A DNA stretch of 64,000 nt from NCBI GenBank assembly GCA_037481935.1, contig JBBFKQ010000001.1, positions 18,741 through 82,740 on the forward strand, read 5' to 3'. The first letter of the stretch is position 1. Each line of letters opens with the position of its first letter. This stretch comes from Aquificaceae bacterium (GTDB lineage: Bacteria > Aquificota > Aquificia > Aquificales > Aquificaceae). The position numbers and the translations under genes were made by a program. Positions 29,862 through 38,602 of the stretch are shown here, piece after piece. The notes beneath the pieces are model-generated. The model was not told the DNA's origin. It made no database searches and saw nothing but the letters and a program-made list of their open reading frames with translations.

Positions 29862-30548
29862 GTGTTCCCTGAGAGCCTTGTAGCTGTCATTGAGAACACT
29901 CATGCGAGGGATGAAGCTGTAAAGATTATAAGTTTTATCTTGCTTGAAATCTGTAGGGTAGGGCACAACCTCCAGACCTGACCTTTTAAAAGTTTCAACA
30001 GCCCTCGGCATGTGATATGCGGATGTTATGAGGGCAACTCTTTCAAAACCTCTCCTCTTGCATATTTCCTTCACATACCTCGCATTTTCAAAGGTATCCC
30101 TGCTTCTGACTTCTGTGATTATGCTGTTTTTGTCCACTCCCAGCTCCTCAAGAACCTGTCTCATGACCTCCGCCTCAGGGAGCTTTCCTATGCTTGCACC
30201 ACCTGAGAGTATGAGAGGGAGCCCATATTTTTTGTGAAGTATAAAGCCAGTTAGAAGCCTTTTCATGGAGTCCTCCTTGAGAATCCCCGTGTTATAGGCT
30301 CCGCCACCAAGAACTACCAGTGCATCAACCCTCAGACTCTCCGGAACAGGGTAGGCTTTCTCCAGAGGTCTGTAAAGCATATCTTTTACAGGCTCTACCG
30401 ATAGCAAATACAGACTCAGAGCACCGAAGATTGCTATGAAATTCACAGATTTCCTCTTTGAAATCATGGCTATAAGAAAGAACATGAGAATAAATATGGC
30501 AGGTGGAAGAAGAAGAAAGCTCAGGAGCTTTTTCAGAAAAAAGCTCAT
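29829..30548 (-). CDS. DUF218 (YdcF/ElyC/SanA-like) membrane-anchored protein
   Basis: 239 residues. Two hydrophobic segments at the N-terminus (about 5-28 and 37-50) anchor a DUF218 domain with the motif VDALVVLGGGAYN, ILSGGAS and VALITSAYHMPRA. Relatives affect cell envelope integrity, but their reaction is not settled. Last gene of the aminotransferase-pspA-TPR-exbB-exbD operon; its start overlaps exbD by 4 bp. Confidence 0.85.
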   Translation of the reverse strand: MSFFLKKLLSFLLLPPAIFILMFFLIAMISKRKSVNFIAIFGALSLYLLSVEPVKDMLYRPLEKAYPVPESLRVDALVVLGGGAYNTGILKEDSMKRLLTGFILHKKYGLPLILSGGASIGKLPEAEVMRQVLEELGVDKNSIITEVRSRDTFENARYVKEICKRRGFERVALITSAYHMPRAVETFKRSGLEVVPYPTDFKQDKTYNLYSFIPRMSVLNDSYKALREHLGGLAYSVFY

Positions 30549-30937
30549 CTCCCTGTCCGGACACCTATGAGCACATTTTCCACGCCAGCACCTTTACCCA
30601 CATCCATGAGGGCAACCACAAACTTGTGTGGCACATCCTCATCAGCCTCCACCACAAGGGTCTTTGGCTTCTTTTCCTGAATATCCCTTTCTATATCTTT
30701 CAGGCTCATATCCCTCCCACCTACCTGATACCTGCCATCCCTGAGCACCTGAACCCTGAAAACCTCAAGGCTCAGCTTTTCACCCTCCTTTGCAAAGGGA
30801 AGCTTTACTGCAAGAAAGGTCACGGGCGACTGAAAGGCAATGACTGCAAGAAATAGAAAGACCGCAAGAAGCGTGTCCACAAGAGGGACAACATCTATGT
30901 ATGCCCTTTCGTCGTAGCTCAGCCTTCTTCTTCTCAT
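30545..30937 (-). CDS. exbD: ExbD/TolR-family biopolymer transport protein
   Basis: 130 residues: a short cytoplasmic N-terminus, one transmembrane helix starting at VVPLVDTLLAVFLFLAVIAF with the conserved membrane Asp (VDTLL), and a periplasmic domain. Works with ExbB as a proton-driven energiser for outer membrane transport or envelope tethering. Overlaps both neighbours by 4 bp, so strongly coupled. Confidence 0.9.
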   Translation of the reverse strand: MRRRRLSYDERAYIDVVPLVDTLLAVFLFLAVIAFQSPVTFLAVKLPFAKEGEKLSLEVFRVQVLRDGRYQVGGRDMSLKDIERDIQEKKPKTLVVEADEDVPHKFVVALMDVGKGAGVENVLIGVRTGR

Positions 30938-31548
30938 CTGAGTATCCTCAAAACCTCAAAGACTTCAGACTCAATCCTGTTAAGGATGCTGTTGCCCCAT
31001 ATCCTGAAGAGCCAGTAGGCAATCAATGCGGGTATGGCAACCGCAAGCCCTGTCGCCGCAGCCACAAGAGCCTCACTTATACCCTTTGAAAGCAAAACCA
31101 TTGCCTGCTCGGGGTTTGCCGTGGCAAAGGCTGAAAAAACCTTTATGAGTCCAGTAATGGTCCCAAACAGACCTATCAGGGGGGCAACGCTTGCCACGGT
31201 GGACAGCAGAGGAAGATTCTTCTCCAGCTTTGGCACGAGCAGTGAGAGCTCAAGGTCAAGGCTTTTTATCATATCCTCCCTGCCAGCCTTGCCTTCTCTG
31301 TAATTCTGCAGCATTTCTTTGAGCATGCCTGCGGTATGGGAGCTGTCAGTGGAAAGCAGTTTTATGGCCCCCTCTATGTCCCCACTTGCGATAAGAGGCT
31401 TCAGGTCCCTTACAGTCCTGCTTATGTAGTTGGAGGCACGGAGATGAAATATGCGTTCCACTATCACAGCCCAGGAAAGCACTGAAAGAAATAGCAAAGG
31501 ATACATGGCAAGTCCGCCTTTCTGCAATAGCTCAAAAAGTCCTTCCAT
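30934..31548 (-). CDS. exbB: ExbB/TolQ-family proton channel
   Basis: 204 residues with three membrane helices: one near residues 13-30, and the MotA/TolQ/ExbB signature pair (STVASVAPLIGLFGTITGLI and AATGLAVAIPALIAYWLFRI). GAGGTGA lies upstream of the start. It follows the TPR gene by 1 bp and overlaps exbD, so this TPR-ExbB-ExbD trio probably forms a Tol/Ton-like energised envelope system. Confidence 0.92.
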   Translation of the reverse strand: MEGLFELLQKGGLAMYPLLFLSVLSWAVIVERIFHLRASNYISRTVRDLKPLIASGDIEGAIKLLSTDSSHTAGMLKEMLQNYREGKAGREDMIKSLDLELSLLVPKLEKNLPLLSTVASVAPLIGLFGTITGLIKVFSAFATANPEQAMVLLSKGISEALVAAATGLAVAIPALIAYWLFRIWGNSILNRIESEVFEVLRILR

Positions 31549-31549
31549 A

Positions 31550-34090
31550 TCACCTCACCTCACACTTTGGTAGACCCTGCCTCAGCCTGTTGTATAAGTT
31601 AACATCCTCGGGACTTGACCTGCTAAGGTCAAACCTCTCCAGCATACAGCTGGCATCTCTTCTTGCACCAAGCTCCAGAAGCACACGGGCACCCTCAAGC
31701 ACTGCCTGATTGTAGTAGGGTTCCCCCCTATAGTTGAGAGATACTTCCACAAAGTTCTCAAGGGCTTTTTTCTTATCACCCTTTTTCAGGTTGTCAAAGC
31801 CCAGAAGAAGAATCGCTTCCCCTCTTAGGCTTCTATCTGGGCTTTTTACAACATAGTCCAGTAAAGCTGTATCCCCACTCTGCCTGTAAAGGTCTATGAG
31901 ATACCTTTCAAACTCCTGACTTCTGTATCCCCCCTTTATGATATCACGGGAGAGGGAGAGGGCAGAGGAAGTATCTCTCAGAGCTAGGTAAAGACCCACA
32001 GCCCTCACCCTGTCGGGGTTTTCCCCTTCAGCAAGAAGGTCCGCAAGGCTCTTAGTATCACCCGCTGATGTGTAGAGCTTTATAAGCTCTTCCCTTGCCT
32101 GCCTTCTGTCTTCTTCAAGCTCTGCCTCCCTGTAAACTTTGTAATACAGGACAAGTTTTTTGGGAATCTCCTCTTCCAGTTGGGCAAGCTTAAGGATGGC
32201 CTTGAACTTCAGAGGCGTGTTAAGTAGTCTGAGAAGTTCCTGCTCAGCCCCCTTTCTATCTCCCCTCTTTGCCTGAAGCACTGCGTACTGATAGATTATT
32301 TCGGGTGGTGGGTTTTTCTCCCTTTCCATGTAGCCTTTTATAAGCCTCTCCATCTCCTCATCCCTTATATCCTTGCCAGAAAACTCAAGAAGGGAGAGGG
32401 TTGCCTGTTTTGCCTCCTCCCTGTCAGGAAACCTGCGCAAAACCTCATAGTAGCTTTCCTTTGCTTTTTCTCTGTTTCCCATATTGTAGTGAGCATCTCC
32501 CACCCTCAGCATAGCTCTCGCTTTGAGGGGGCTTTTTTCTGAAACTCTGTCAAAGAAGGATATGGCTCTCTGATAGTTACCCTCAAGAAAATAGGACATG
32601 CCCAGAAGGTAAACTTCCTCGTCGGACCTGTCTGTGAGAAAGCTCCTTGCCAGCCCCGTATCTCCCAACATCAGGGCGGAGCGGGCTTTGAGTAATTTTG
32701 ACCTCTGGTCATTCCTTCCCTGGAGCAAACTAATGACCTCTCTGTATCTCTTAAGGTTGTAAAGGGCTATGGACCTGTAGTAAGGGTCTTGGAAGAACCC
32801 CAGAGCTCCTAGCCAGTCTCCTCTCCTGAACCTTTCCCATCCGCTGAACTCTCTGGCAAGCTCTGGATATAGCCCCGCCGCCTCAGAAAGCAAAGAGTTC
32901 ATGTCCCCACCAGTCCAGTAGAGAGCCTCAAGAAGCCACATGTAATCTTCCCTGTCCTTACCTCTCTTGTTTTCTAAAAGACTTATAACCCTTTTGTAGT
33001 CTCCCACCCTGACTGCAGAGTATACCGCATACCTGAGATTTCCAGCCTCAAGAAAGCTCTTGAACGCAAGGGAGTAATCCCCTGCGTTGTAAGCTATGAT
33101 GCCAGCGTTTTCTAAAAAGCGGGGATTTTTTGTCATAGCATATGTGAGCCTTGAAAGATAAAAGTCCTTCTCCGATATGAAGGCATAGAGCTCACCCGCA
33201 AGTCTTGGGCTGAGGCTTTCCAGCACTCCTGCATACCTGAAAGCCTGCTCTCCCTTCCCTTCCCTGTATTCAATCAGTGCAAGGTAATAAAGAGCTATGT
33301 CTCTGTATGGCTTTCCTGGGGTAGAATAGGAGGAGAGTATGCCTTTTGCCTCAGGCAGGCTTCCTGCAAAGTATTTTATGATAGCAGCCCTCAGCAATGT
33401 GCTGTCCCTGTATAGAGGGTTTTCCTTACCTTCCACAAAATCTGATACATACTGACAGTATTGGCTAAAGACCGCACTTTTACAATCTGGTTTTTCTGCC
33501 TTGCCTTCTTTTATATTCCTTACCACTTGCCAGAGCCCGTCCCTATTTTCAGGAACAGAGCCTTTCAGGACAAAGTGAAGGGCATAGTAAGCCTCACAGG
33601 CAGGTTTCTGATACATGTGGGAAAACTGACAGGAATTACTGAAAAGCTCAAGGGCTCTGCCTTTCTGGTCTTTTGAGTAGGCTATTATTCCAAGCACATA
33701 CTCTGCCATAGGTTTGAAGGGTGAGTTGGGAATCACAATAACCTTCCCGAGCTCCTCCTCAGCCTGAGAGCTTCTGCCCTTCAGGTAGTAGTCAACACCA
33801 AGCCTGTAAGACAGGGCGTCCTTTGGCTCTCCGCAGCTTATACTGCTTGCTCTCTCCACCGGCTTGACCTGAGCGAATTCCATAACCCTTGGAGTTTCAA
33901 GCAGGGTAGGAGTCAGGTCGAGCTCTCTTGCGATAGGCATGGGAAGCTTCTCCGGAGGCATTAGCCTGGGCTTTTCCTCAAAAACCTTTCCGGTAAGCTC
34001 CACGCTTACGTCAAACTCCTTACTTATCTGCTGGGCAAAGGCAATAGCCAGAAGTAGTAATAGGCTAAAGAGCCTTATAGGCTTCCACAT
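31550..34090 (-). CDS. Large exported TPR-repeat protein
   Basis: 846 residues. The signal peptide MWKPIRLFSLLLLLAIAFA is cleaved before QQ. After a linker (to about 85), many TPR-like helical repeats run to the C-terminus (e.g. ALSYRLGVDYYLKGRSSQAE, AMLRVGDAHYNMGNREKAKE). It presumably acts in the periplasm as a scaffold, comparable to TPR partners of TolQR/ExbBD in other bacteria (YbgF-type), but much longer. The 5' end overlaps the phosphatase gene by 26 bp. Confidence 0.85.
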   Translation of the reverse strand: MWKPIRLFSLLLLLAIAFAQQISKEFDVSVELTGKVFEEKPRLMPPEKLPMPIARELDLTPTLLETPRVMEFAQVKPVERASSISCGEPKDALSYRLGVDYYLKGRSSQAEEELGKVIVIPNSPFKPMAEYVLGIIAYSKDQKGRALELFSNSCQFSHMYQKPACEAYYALHFVLKGSVPENRDGLWQVVRNIKEGKAEKPDCKSAVFSQYCQYVSDFVEGKENPLYRDSTLLRAAIIKYFAGSLPEAKGILSSYSTPGKPYRDIALYYLALIEYREGKGEQAFRYAGVLESLSPRLAGELYAFISEKDFYLSRLTYAMTKNPRFLENAGIIAYNAGDYSLAFKSFLEAGNLRYAVYSAVRVGDYKRVISLLENKRGKDREDYMWLLEALYWTGGDMNSLLSEAAGLYPELAREFSGWERFRRGDWLGALGFFQDPYYRSIALYNLKRYREVISLLQGRNDQRSKLLKARSALMLGDTGLARSFLTDRSDEEVYLLGMSYFLEGNYQRAISFFDRVSEKSPLKARAMLRVGDAHYNMGNREKAKESYYEVLRRFPDREEAKQATLSLLEFSGKDIRDEEMERLIKGYMEREKNPPPEIIYQYAVLQAKRGDRKGAEQELLRLLNTPLKFKAILKLAQLEEEIPKKLVLYYKVYREAELEEDRRQAREELIKLYTSAGDTKSLADLLAEGENPDRVRAVGLYLALRDTSSALSLSRDIIKGGYRSQEFERYLIDLYRQSGDTALLDYVVKSPDRSLRGEAILLLGFDNLKKGDKKKALENFVEVSLNYRGEPYYNQAVLEGARVLLELGARRDASCMLERFDLSRSSPEDVNLYNRLRQGLPKCEVR

Positions 34091-34700
34091 AAAGTTCCCC
34101 CAGATGACAGGTTATGTTAAGCCTCATTATAACATTCCTGTCCTTTTCCATGTGAACAAGAGAATAGCTGGCATTATCGCATCCAAAAGACCAGAACTTA
34201 GAAAGGTCCACCTTAAGAAGACCGCAATACATACACCTTATGGGAACGGTATGTGAGACAACAGCCACATTCTGACCCCAGTGCCTTTCCTTCAAGTATT
34301 CCATAAAGCTATTCACTCTGCTGTAAACATCCTGCAGACTCTCACCACCCTCAAAGCTCACCCTGTGAGGCTCTTCCAACCACTGTCTGAACTGCTCAGG
34401 ATATCTTTCCTGCACCTCTTCCACAAGAAGCCCAGACCAGTTGCCGTGGTCAATCTCTATAACTCTCCTTTCTTCCACCACCTCAAGACCTTTCACACTG
34501 GCTATCTCCTGAGCCGTCTGAAGGGTCCTTTTAAGAGGGGAGGAGTAAAGGGCATGGAGTTCTACATCCTTGAAGTGCTCTCCAAGCCTTCTGGCCTGCT
34601 CTCTGCCCCTTTCTGAAAGCTCTGGGTCAAGAAGCCCCTGATACCTGCCTATGGGATTCCACTGACTCTCTGCGTGCCTTATGATGTAGAGCTTTACCAT
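34065..34700 (-). CDS. pspA: Phosphoserine phosphatase of the histidine phosphatase superfamily (PspA type)
   Basis: 211 residues. Catalytic RHG-type motif LYIIRHAESQWN (His9), SSPLKRT, acid motif EIDHGNWSG and VVSHTVPIR second His. It closely resembles the metal-independent phosphoserine phosphatase described from Hydrogenobacter thermophilus, including the KFWSFGCDNASYS and NITCHLGE stretches, so this role is preferred over phosphoglycerate mutase. It sits directly after a class V aminotransferase (7-bp overlap), which fits a serine biosynthesis pair. Confidence 0.85.
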   Translation of the reverse strand: MVKLYIIRHAESQWNPIGRYQGLLDPELSERGREQARRLGEHFKDVELHALYSSPLKRTLQTAQEIASVKGLEVVEERRVIEIDHGNWSGLLVEEVQERYPEQFRQWLEEPHRVSFEGGESLQDVYSRVNSFMEYLKERHWGQNVAVVSHTVPIRCMYCGLLKVDLSKFWSFGCDNASYSLVHMEKDRNVIMRLNITCHLGELYVEAYKAL

Positions 34701-35818
34701 ATTCTGTGTTCTATAAGGGTCTGGCTGTAAGCTTTTACACCTTCCCCGAGGTTTACGGGAAAACCCGACCTCTTTAGCACCACCTCAAGCATACCAAGAA
34801 GCATAAGACCATCTTTGGGGTCAACGCCCATGTGGGATATGCGGAATATTTTACCCTTGAGCTCATCCTGACCACCTGCAACCCTTATGCCGAGCTTGAG
34901 AAGCTCTTTTCTTAACTCTTCAGACCTTTCAGAACTTATCGCACTTACCGAGAGGGCGGGGTTCTCTGCAAACCTCCTCAGACCAAGGGCTTCAACCGCC
35001 CTTATAGTTCCCTCAGAGACAGCCCTGTGCCTTTTTTCAACTCTTTCCATACCTTCCTCAAGGAGCATGTGCAGAGACTCTCTCAGAGCAAGTATAAGGC
35101 TTATGGCAGGTGTCCATGCAGTCTGACCCTCCTTCTGTTTTGATAGTTCTTTCCTTATGCTGAAGTAGAAGGCTCTGTCTGTGAGATTTTTTTCTGCCCT
35201 TTCCGAGAACCAGAGGGTGGAAAGCCCGGGAGGGAGGAGAAAGCCCTTCTGCGAGCCACCCACAAGCACATCAAGACCCCACTCTGAGGGCTTAATGTGA
35301 TAAACTCCAAGAGCGGTTATGGCATCCGCAATGCACAGGGCATCAAACTCCCTGCATATTCTTCCTATCTCCAGAGCTGGGTGGTAAACACCAGTAGAGG
35401 TTTCAGATATCTGAAAGAGAACTCCTCTGCAATCCGGGTTTTCCTTGAGAAGCTTCCTTACCCTTTCCGGGTCTGCAGACTTGCCCCACTCTACCCTGTA
35501 TTCTATGGGCTTTAGCCCCCAGTGCTGTGCAAGCTTTAACCATCTTTCGCCAAATTTCCCCCCGTTTATCACAAGCACCTTCTCACCTTCTCTGAAAAAG
35601 TTGAGAACTGTTGCCTCCATGGCCCCAGTGCCTGAAGAGGCAAAAAAGACAAAGCTCTCCGAGGGCTCATCAAGAAGCTTTTTGAAGAGCTCTCTAACTT
35701 CAAGAAAGGCGTGCCTGAACTCTTCGGTTCTGTGATGTATTATTTGCCTTCCGAGAACTTCTCTTACTCTCTCGGGAAGCTCAACAGGACCGGGTGTGAA
35801 GATTCTTTCCTGAGACAT
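34694..35818 (-). CDS. Class V aminotransferase (serine/phosphoserine/alanine-glyoxylate type)
   Basis: 374 residues. PLP-dependent fold type I with the start TPGPVELPERV, SSGTGAMEA, and the PLP lysine in GGSQKGFLLPPGL. The family includes alanine-glyoxylate, serine-pyruvate and phosphoserine transaminases; coupling to pspA suggests phosphoserine formation. A longer frame begins at 35887, but the start at 35818 matches family N-termini and has TAAAAT 8 nt upstream without a Shine-Dalgarno sequence, so a leaderless transcript is likely. Confidence 0.88.
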   Translation of the reverse strand: MSQERIFTPGPVELPERVREVLGRQIIHHRTEEFRHAFLEVRELFKKLLDEPSESFVFFASSGTGAMEATVLNFFREGEKVLVINGGKFGERWLKLAQHWGLKPIEYRVEWGKSADPERVRKLLKENPDCRGVLFQISETSTGVYHPALEIGRICREFDALCIADAITALGVYHIKPSEWGLDVLVGGSQKGFLLPPGLSTLWFSERAEKNLTDRAFYFSIRKELSKQKEGQTAWTPAISLILALRESLHMLLEEGMERVEKRHRAVSEGTIRAVEALGLRRFAENPALSVSAISSERSEELRKELLKLGIRVAGGQDELKGKIFRISHMGVDPKDGLMLLGMLEVVLKRSGFPVNLGEGVKAYSQTLIEHRIW

Positions 35819-35825
35819 GGTAGAA

Positions 35826-35832
35826 TATTTTA
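35826..35832. promoter_or_regulatory. Overlapping divergent -10 elements (aminotransferase operon / EamA)
   Basis: Minus strand TAAAAT (35832-35827) ends 8 nt before the aminotransferase ATG; plus strand TATTTT (35826-35831) ends 7 nt before the EamA ATG. Only 20 bp separate the two start codons, so both transcripts must be leaderless or nearly so. Confidence 0.55.
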
Positions 35833-35838
35833 CCCCAA

Positions 35839-36669
35839 ATGCTCGGACTTTCTCTTGCTTTGCTCTCCTCCCTTTTCTGGGGAACAAACGACTACCTGAG
35901 CAAAAGGGTTCTACTAAAGGGGGTTGATGAGAACTTCACTCTTTGGGTCAGGTTTCCCATAGCATGCCTCCTGCTTGCACCTCTGGGTGCCCTTTACTGG
36001 GATTTAAGCGTAAAAGTAGTCCTGTATGCCCTCCTGTGGCTCCCCCTTGAGGTTCTGGGTGGAGTCTTCTTTATGAAGGGCCTGAAACACGCACCTCTCT
36101 CTGTCGCCATGTCCTTCTACTCCTTCATGCCAGTCTTCTCAGCCTTATTTGGCTGGCTTCTCCTCTCCGAGGAGCCTTCCCTCGCTGGTATACTGGGTAT
36201 GTCTCTGGTGGTGATGGCAAGCCTCCTTCTCGTGGGCTTTTCTCCAAGAGAGTTTTTTAGAAAAAACAGGGGAGTTCTCTACATGCTTATCTCCACCGCC
36301 CTTTTTGGTTTTAATGTGGTTCTTGGCAAGGCTTCCATAATGGAGAGCAATAGCCTCTTCTTCAGCTGGTTCTATACTTTCTGCATGAGCCTGGGAACTC
36401 TACTGTTTGTGAAGCCCTCTGAAGTTCTCAAAAAGGAAAACTACGCGCACTGGGAGGTCCCACTTCTGGGTTTATTCTTCGCCATAGGTGATGTGCTCTA
36501 CAACCTGGCACTTTTCTTCACCCTTTCATCTTATGTTGCCTCCGCAGAAAGGCTTTCTCTGCTCGTGGTCCTCCTCTATGGAAAGCTCTTCTTGAGGGAA
36601 AGGGCGGAGAGGATATTGCTTCCAGCCATGCTTATGGTAGCAGGCAACGCACTTATGGCCTCTGACTGA
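35839..36669 (+). CDS. EamA/DMT-family transporter
   Basis: 276 residues, about ten predicted transmembrane helices in two EamA repeats (first repeat MLGLSLALLSSLFWGTNDYL onward, second from NRGVLYMLISTALFGFNVVL). Drug/metabolite transporter superfamily; the substrate cannot be told from sequence. No ribosome-binding site. The 3' end overlaps the convergent carbonic-anhydrase-like gene by 17 bp. Confidence 0.85.
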   Translation: MLGLSLALLSSLFWGTNDYLSKRVLLKGVDENFTLWVRFPIACLLLAPLGALYWDLSVKVVLYALLWLPLEVLGGVFFMKGLKHAPLSVAMSFYSFMPVFSALFGWLLLSEEPSLAGILGMSLVVMASLLLVGFSPREFFRKNRGVLYMLISTALFGFNVVLGKASIMESNSLFFSWFYTFCMSLGTLLFVKPSEVLKKENYAHWEVPLLGLFFAIGDVLYNLALFFTLSSYVASAERLSLLVVLLYGKLFLRERAERILLPAMLMVAGNALMASD

Positions 36670-37174
36670 GGTATGAGTTCTTATAGGATATGTAGTTTCT
36701 GGCAGACTCTTCAATAAGCCTTATTTCCTCCTCTTTCAGGTCCCTAACCACCTTTGCGGGAAAGCCCGCCACAAGCACGCCTGAAGGGAATTTCTTTCCT
36801 GGCGTAAGAAGTGCACCAGCCCCTATGAGCACGTAGTCTCCTACCTCAACCCCATCCATCACTACAGCGCCCATCCCCACCAACACATGGTTCCCTATCC
36901 TGCACCCGTGCAGTATAACCCTGTGTCCCACCGTTACAAAGTCTCCTATTATGGTGGGATGTGTGTCATGAGTTACATGCACCACCGAGTTGTCCTGTAT
37001 GTTTGTCCCCCTTCCTATGCGTATGTAATTCACATCACCCCTTATGACGGTGCCGAACCAGACAGAAGAATCCTCACCCATCTCCACATCTCCGATAACT
37101 ACCGAGTTTTCTGCAAGAAAGACTGAAGGTGGTATGAGAGGGTGCTTGTCTCTGTAGGGCATCAGGAGCGCCAT
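36653..37174 (-). CDS. Gamma-carbonic-anhydrase-like left-handed beta-helix protein
   Basis: 173 residues of hexapeptide repeats (VIGDVEMGEDSSVWFGTVIRGD, VRIGN-like turns) with metal-type histidines in VVHVTHDTHP and GHRVILHGC. The layout fits the YrdA/PaaY/gamma-CA family. These proteins are trimers binding a divalent metal; CO2 hydration is not assured for every member. The start at 37174 has TAAAAT 6 nt upstream and no ribosome-binding site. Confidence 0.88.
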   Translation of the reverse strand: MALLMPYRDKHPLIPPSVFLAENSVVIGDVEMGEDSSVWFGTVIRGDVNYIRIGRGTNIQDNSVVHVTHDTHPTIIGDFVTVGHRVILHGCRIGNHVLVGMGAVVMDGVEVGDYVLIGAGALLTPGKKFPSGVLVAGFPAKVVRDLKEEEIRLIEESARNYISYKNSYLSQRP

Positions 37175-37180
37175 AGGAAT

Positions 37181-37186
37181 ATTTTA
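37181..37186 (-). promoter_or_regulatory. -10-like element overlapping a stop codon
   Basis: TAAAAT on the minus strand (37186-37181) includes the TAA stop of the upstream propeller-like gene and ends 6 nt before the ATG at 37174. It suggests an internal leaderless start for the carbonic-anhydrase-like gene. Confidence 0.4.
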
Positions 37187-38242
37187 AGGGAGCTTCCCGC
37201 ATTCTTCCCAAGTGTATGCAACCTCACTGACAGGAAAATTTTGCTCCCTGAGCTCTAAAGAGCCTCTCTTTGCAGACAGTTTGAGACTCTTCCACTTGAG
37301 AGGTTTATGTTCAGTAAGGTAATTAAACCCCGATTCAACATGGGAGTGCCTGAGCCTGAAGGCATAAGCTCTCCACTCTTTGTAGACATATCCGTAGGCA
37401 TTCATGGACCTCTCATCATAAAACCTCACCGCAGAGAAACCTTCACCAAGCAGCGAGCCGTGCCTGTTGTGCACAAGCAAGGCTTTCCTCACCTGATTCT
37501 GCCCATCACCCTCACCGGCTATGAAAAGCCCGTCCGAGGATACAAATCTGAAATAATCAAAGCCTGGTCTTTTGTAAAGTATACTCTCGAGGCCTGCGAG
37601 CTTAACAAGGAAACCCTCCGAGTCCCCACCAATTTCCATCCTCCCAGCAGCCCACCTTCCGTTTGTGTATCTTAGATAGTCGTTCTCCTTCCATCCGCTT
37701 CTTATGGCCTTCAGAGGTTTCATATAAGGGTCTGTCCACAATATAAAGCCATCGTATTTCCCTTCTTCTCCTACCCTTCCCACCACCACATAGCCACCTC
37801 CTGTCCCTGCAAGGCTGTAGGCGTATATGTTATTGTCAGCAGAATAGGCTCTGCCCCTTCTTTTCGCCACTTCTACAATGAAGAGACGCCAGAGATTTTC
37901 CCTCAGGCCTCCTACCGCATACTCACAGCTGACCTGCCAGAGTATACCCTCTGGACCCAGAAAAGAGCTTATAACTCCAGAGGTGCTGTTGTAAATCAGA
38001 AGCAAGGACCTTTCTCCCGAGTGTCCTGCTGCCACATAATTCCCACCACATTTTTTCACGCTGTATAAACTCTCATCCCTTTTATCCCCTATGAGAAAGG
38101 CAATCCTCCTCCTTTCATCCAGGAGAAGGGCCTGGTATCCCTCGCCCTCACTGAAAACCCTTCCTGTAAGGACATGCCCGTCGGATGCAAAGATAGCGCT
38201 GTTGAATAGCCCTTCTGCTTGCAATAGGAGGCACTCAAACAC
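37184..38242 (-). CDS. Unknown protein with propeller-like repeats
   Basis: 352 residues, no family recognised and no clear signal peptide. Segments of 40-55 residues recur with the pattern hydrophobic strand, GG-Y-V-hydrophobic-AG, then LLL/FIL strand (for example CGGNYVAAGHSGERSLLLIY, GTGGGYVVVGRVGEEGKYDG, FVSSDGLFIAGEGDGQ). This suggests a beta-propeller of five or six blades. The start is GTG with AGAGGA about 6-7 nt upstream; an alternative in-frame start was not found. It has a leadered promoter (TATAAT at 38275-38270), unlike most single genes here. Confidence 0.7.
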   Translation of the reverse strand: MFECLLLQAEGLFNSAIFASDGHVLTGRVFSEGEGYQALLLDERRRIAFLIGDKRDESLYSVKKCGGNYVAAGHSGERSLLLIYNSTSGVISSFLGPEGILWQVSCEYAVGGLRENLWRLFIVEVAKRRGRAYSADNNIYAYSLAGTGGGYVVVGRVGEEGKYDGFILWTDPYMKPLKAIRSGWKENDYLRYTNGRWAAGRMEIGGDSEGFLVKLAGLESILYKRPGFDYFRFVSSDGLFIAGEGDGQNQVRKALLVHNRHGSLLGEGFSAVRFYDERSMNAYGYVYKEWRAYAFRLRHSHVESGFNYLTEHKPLKWKSLKLSAKRGSLELREQNFPVSEVAYTWEECGKLP

Positions 38243-38269
38243 CTTTCATCCTCTTTTCATTTTTGAGTG

Positions 38270-38292
38270 ATTATACTCCTCCATAAGGAGGA
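38270..38292. promoter_or_regulatory. Bidirectional promoter core and GGAGG palindrome
   Basis: Minus strand TATAAT (38275-38270) and plus strand TATACT (38272-38277) overlap by four bases. Adjacent is the perfect palindromic hairpin TCCTCC-ATAA-GGAGGA (38277-38292), whose right arm is the Shine-Dalgarno sequence of the gene at 38299. If transcription starts near 38284 only the right arm is in the mRNA, so the palindrome would then be a DNA site or a coincidence. Confidence 0.5.
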
Positions 38293-38298
38293 AGTGCC

Positions 38299-38562
38299 AT
38301 GAAAAAGCTCGTCCTTTTGTCTGCAGCCCTTATGGGCCTAAGTGGAGTAAGCGCCGCAGGCGACAGGGTTTACCTTTCCCTAGGGGTAAACCTTGGATAC
38401 CCGTCCTGTCCTGAAAGGAGGGTGGTGTATGCGGACAGAAGCCCGGATGTGGTCATAATAAGGCCCACACCCGTATATTACTATGCCCCTTACGAAAAGG
38501 TGGTCATAATAGAAAAGCGTGGACCCAAGCGCTGGAAAAAACACCCACGCTGGGACTGGTAA
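38299..38562 (+). CDS. Small exported basic protein, function unknown
   Basis: 87 residues. Signal peptide MKKLVLLSAALMGLSGVSAA, predicted cleavage near residue 20; the mature part is rich in Tyr, Pro, Lys and Arg (TPVYYYAPYEK, KRWKKHPRWDW). AAGGAGGAA lies about 6 nt before the ATG. It resembles short periplasmic or surface proteins with PxYY stretches, but I know no function. Confidence 0.8.
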   Translation: MKKLVLLSAALMGLSGVSAAGDRVYLSLGVNLGYPSCPERRVVYADRSPDVVIIRPTPVYYYAPYEKVVIIEKRGPKRWKKHPRWDW

Positions 38563-38602
38563 AGCTTACAGAGATGTAACTAAGTTAAAGGTAAAACCCT
38601 TC

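Noticed and set aside
34065-34700. Phosphoglycerate mutase (gpmB)
   Set aside because: The superfamily motif alone allows this, but overall resemblance to the Hydrogenobacter phosphoserine phosphatase and the adjacent aminotransferase favour phosphoserine phosphatase.
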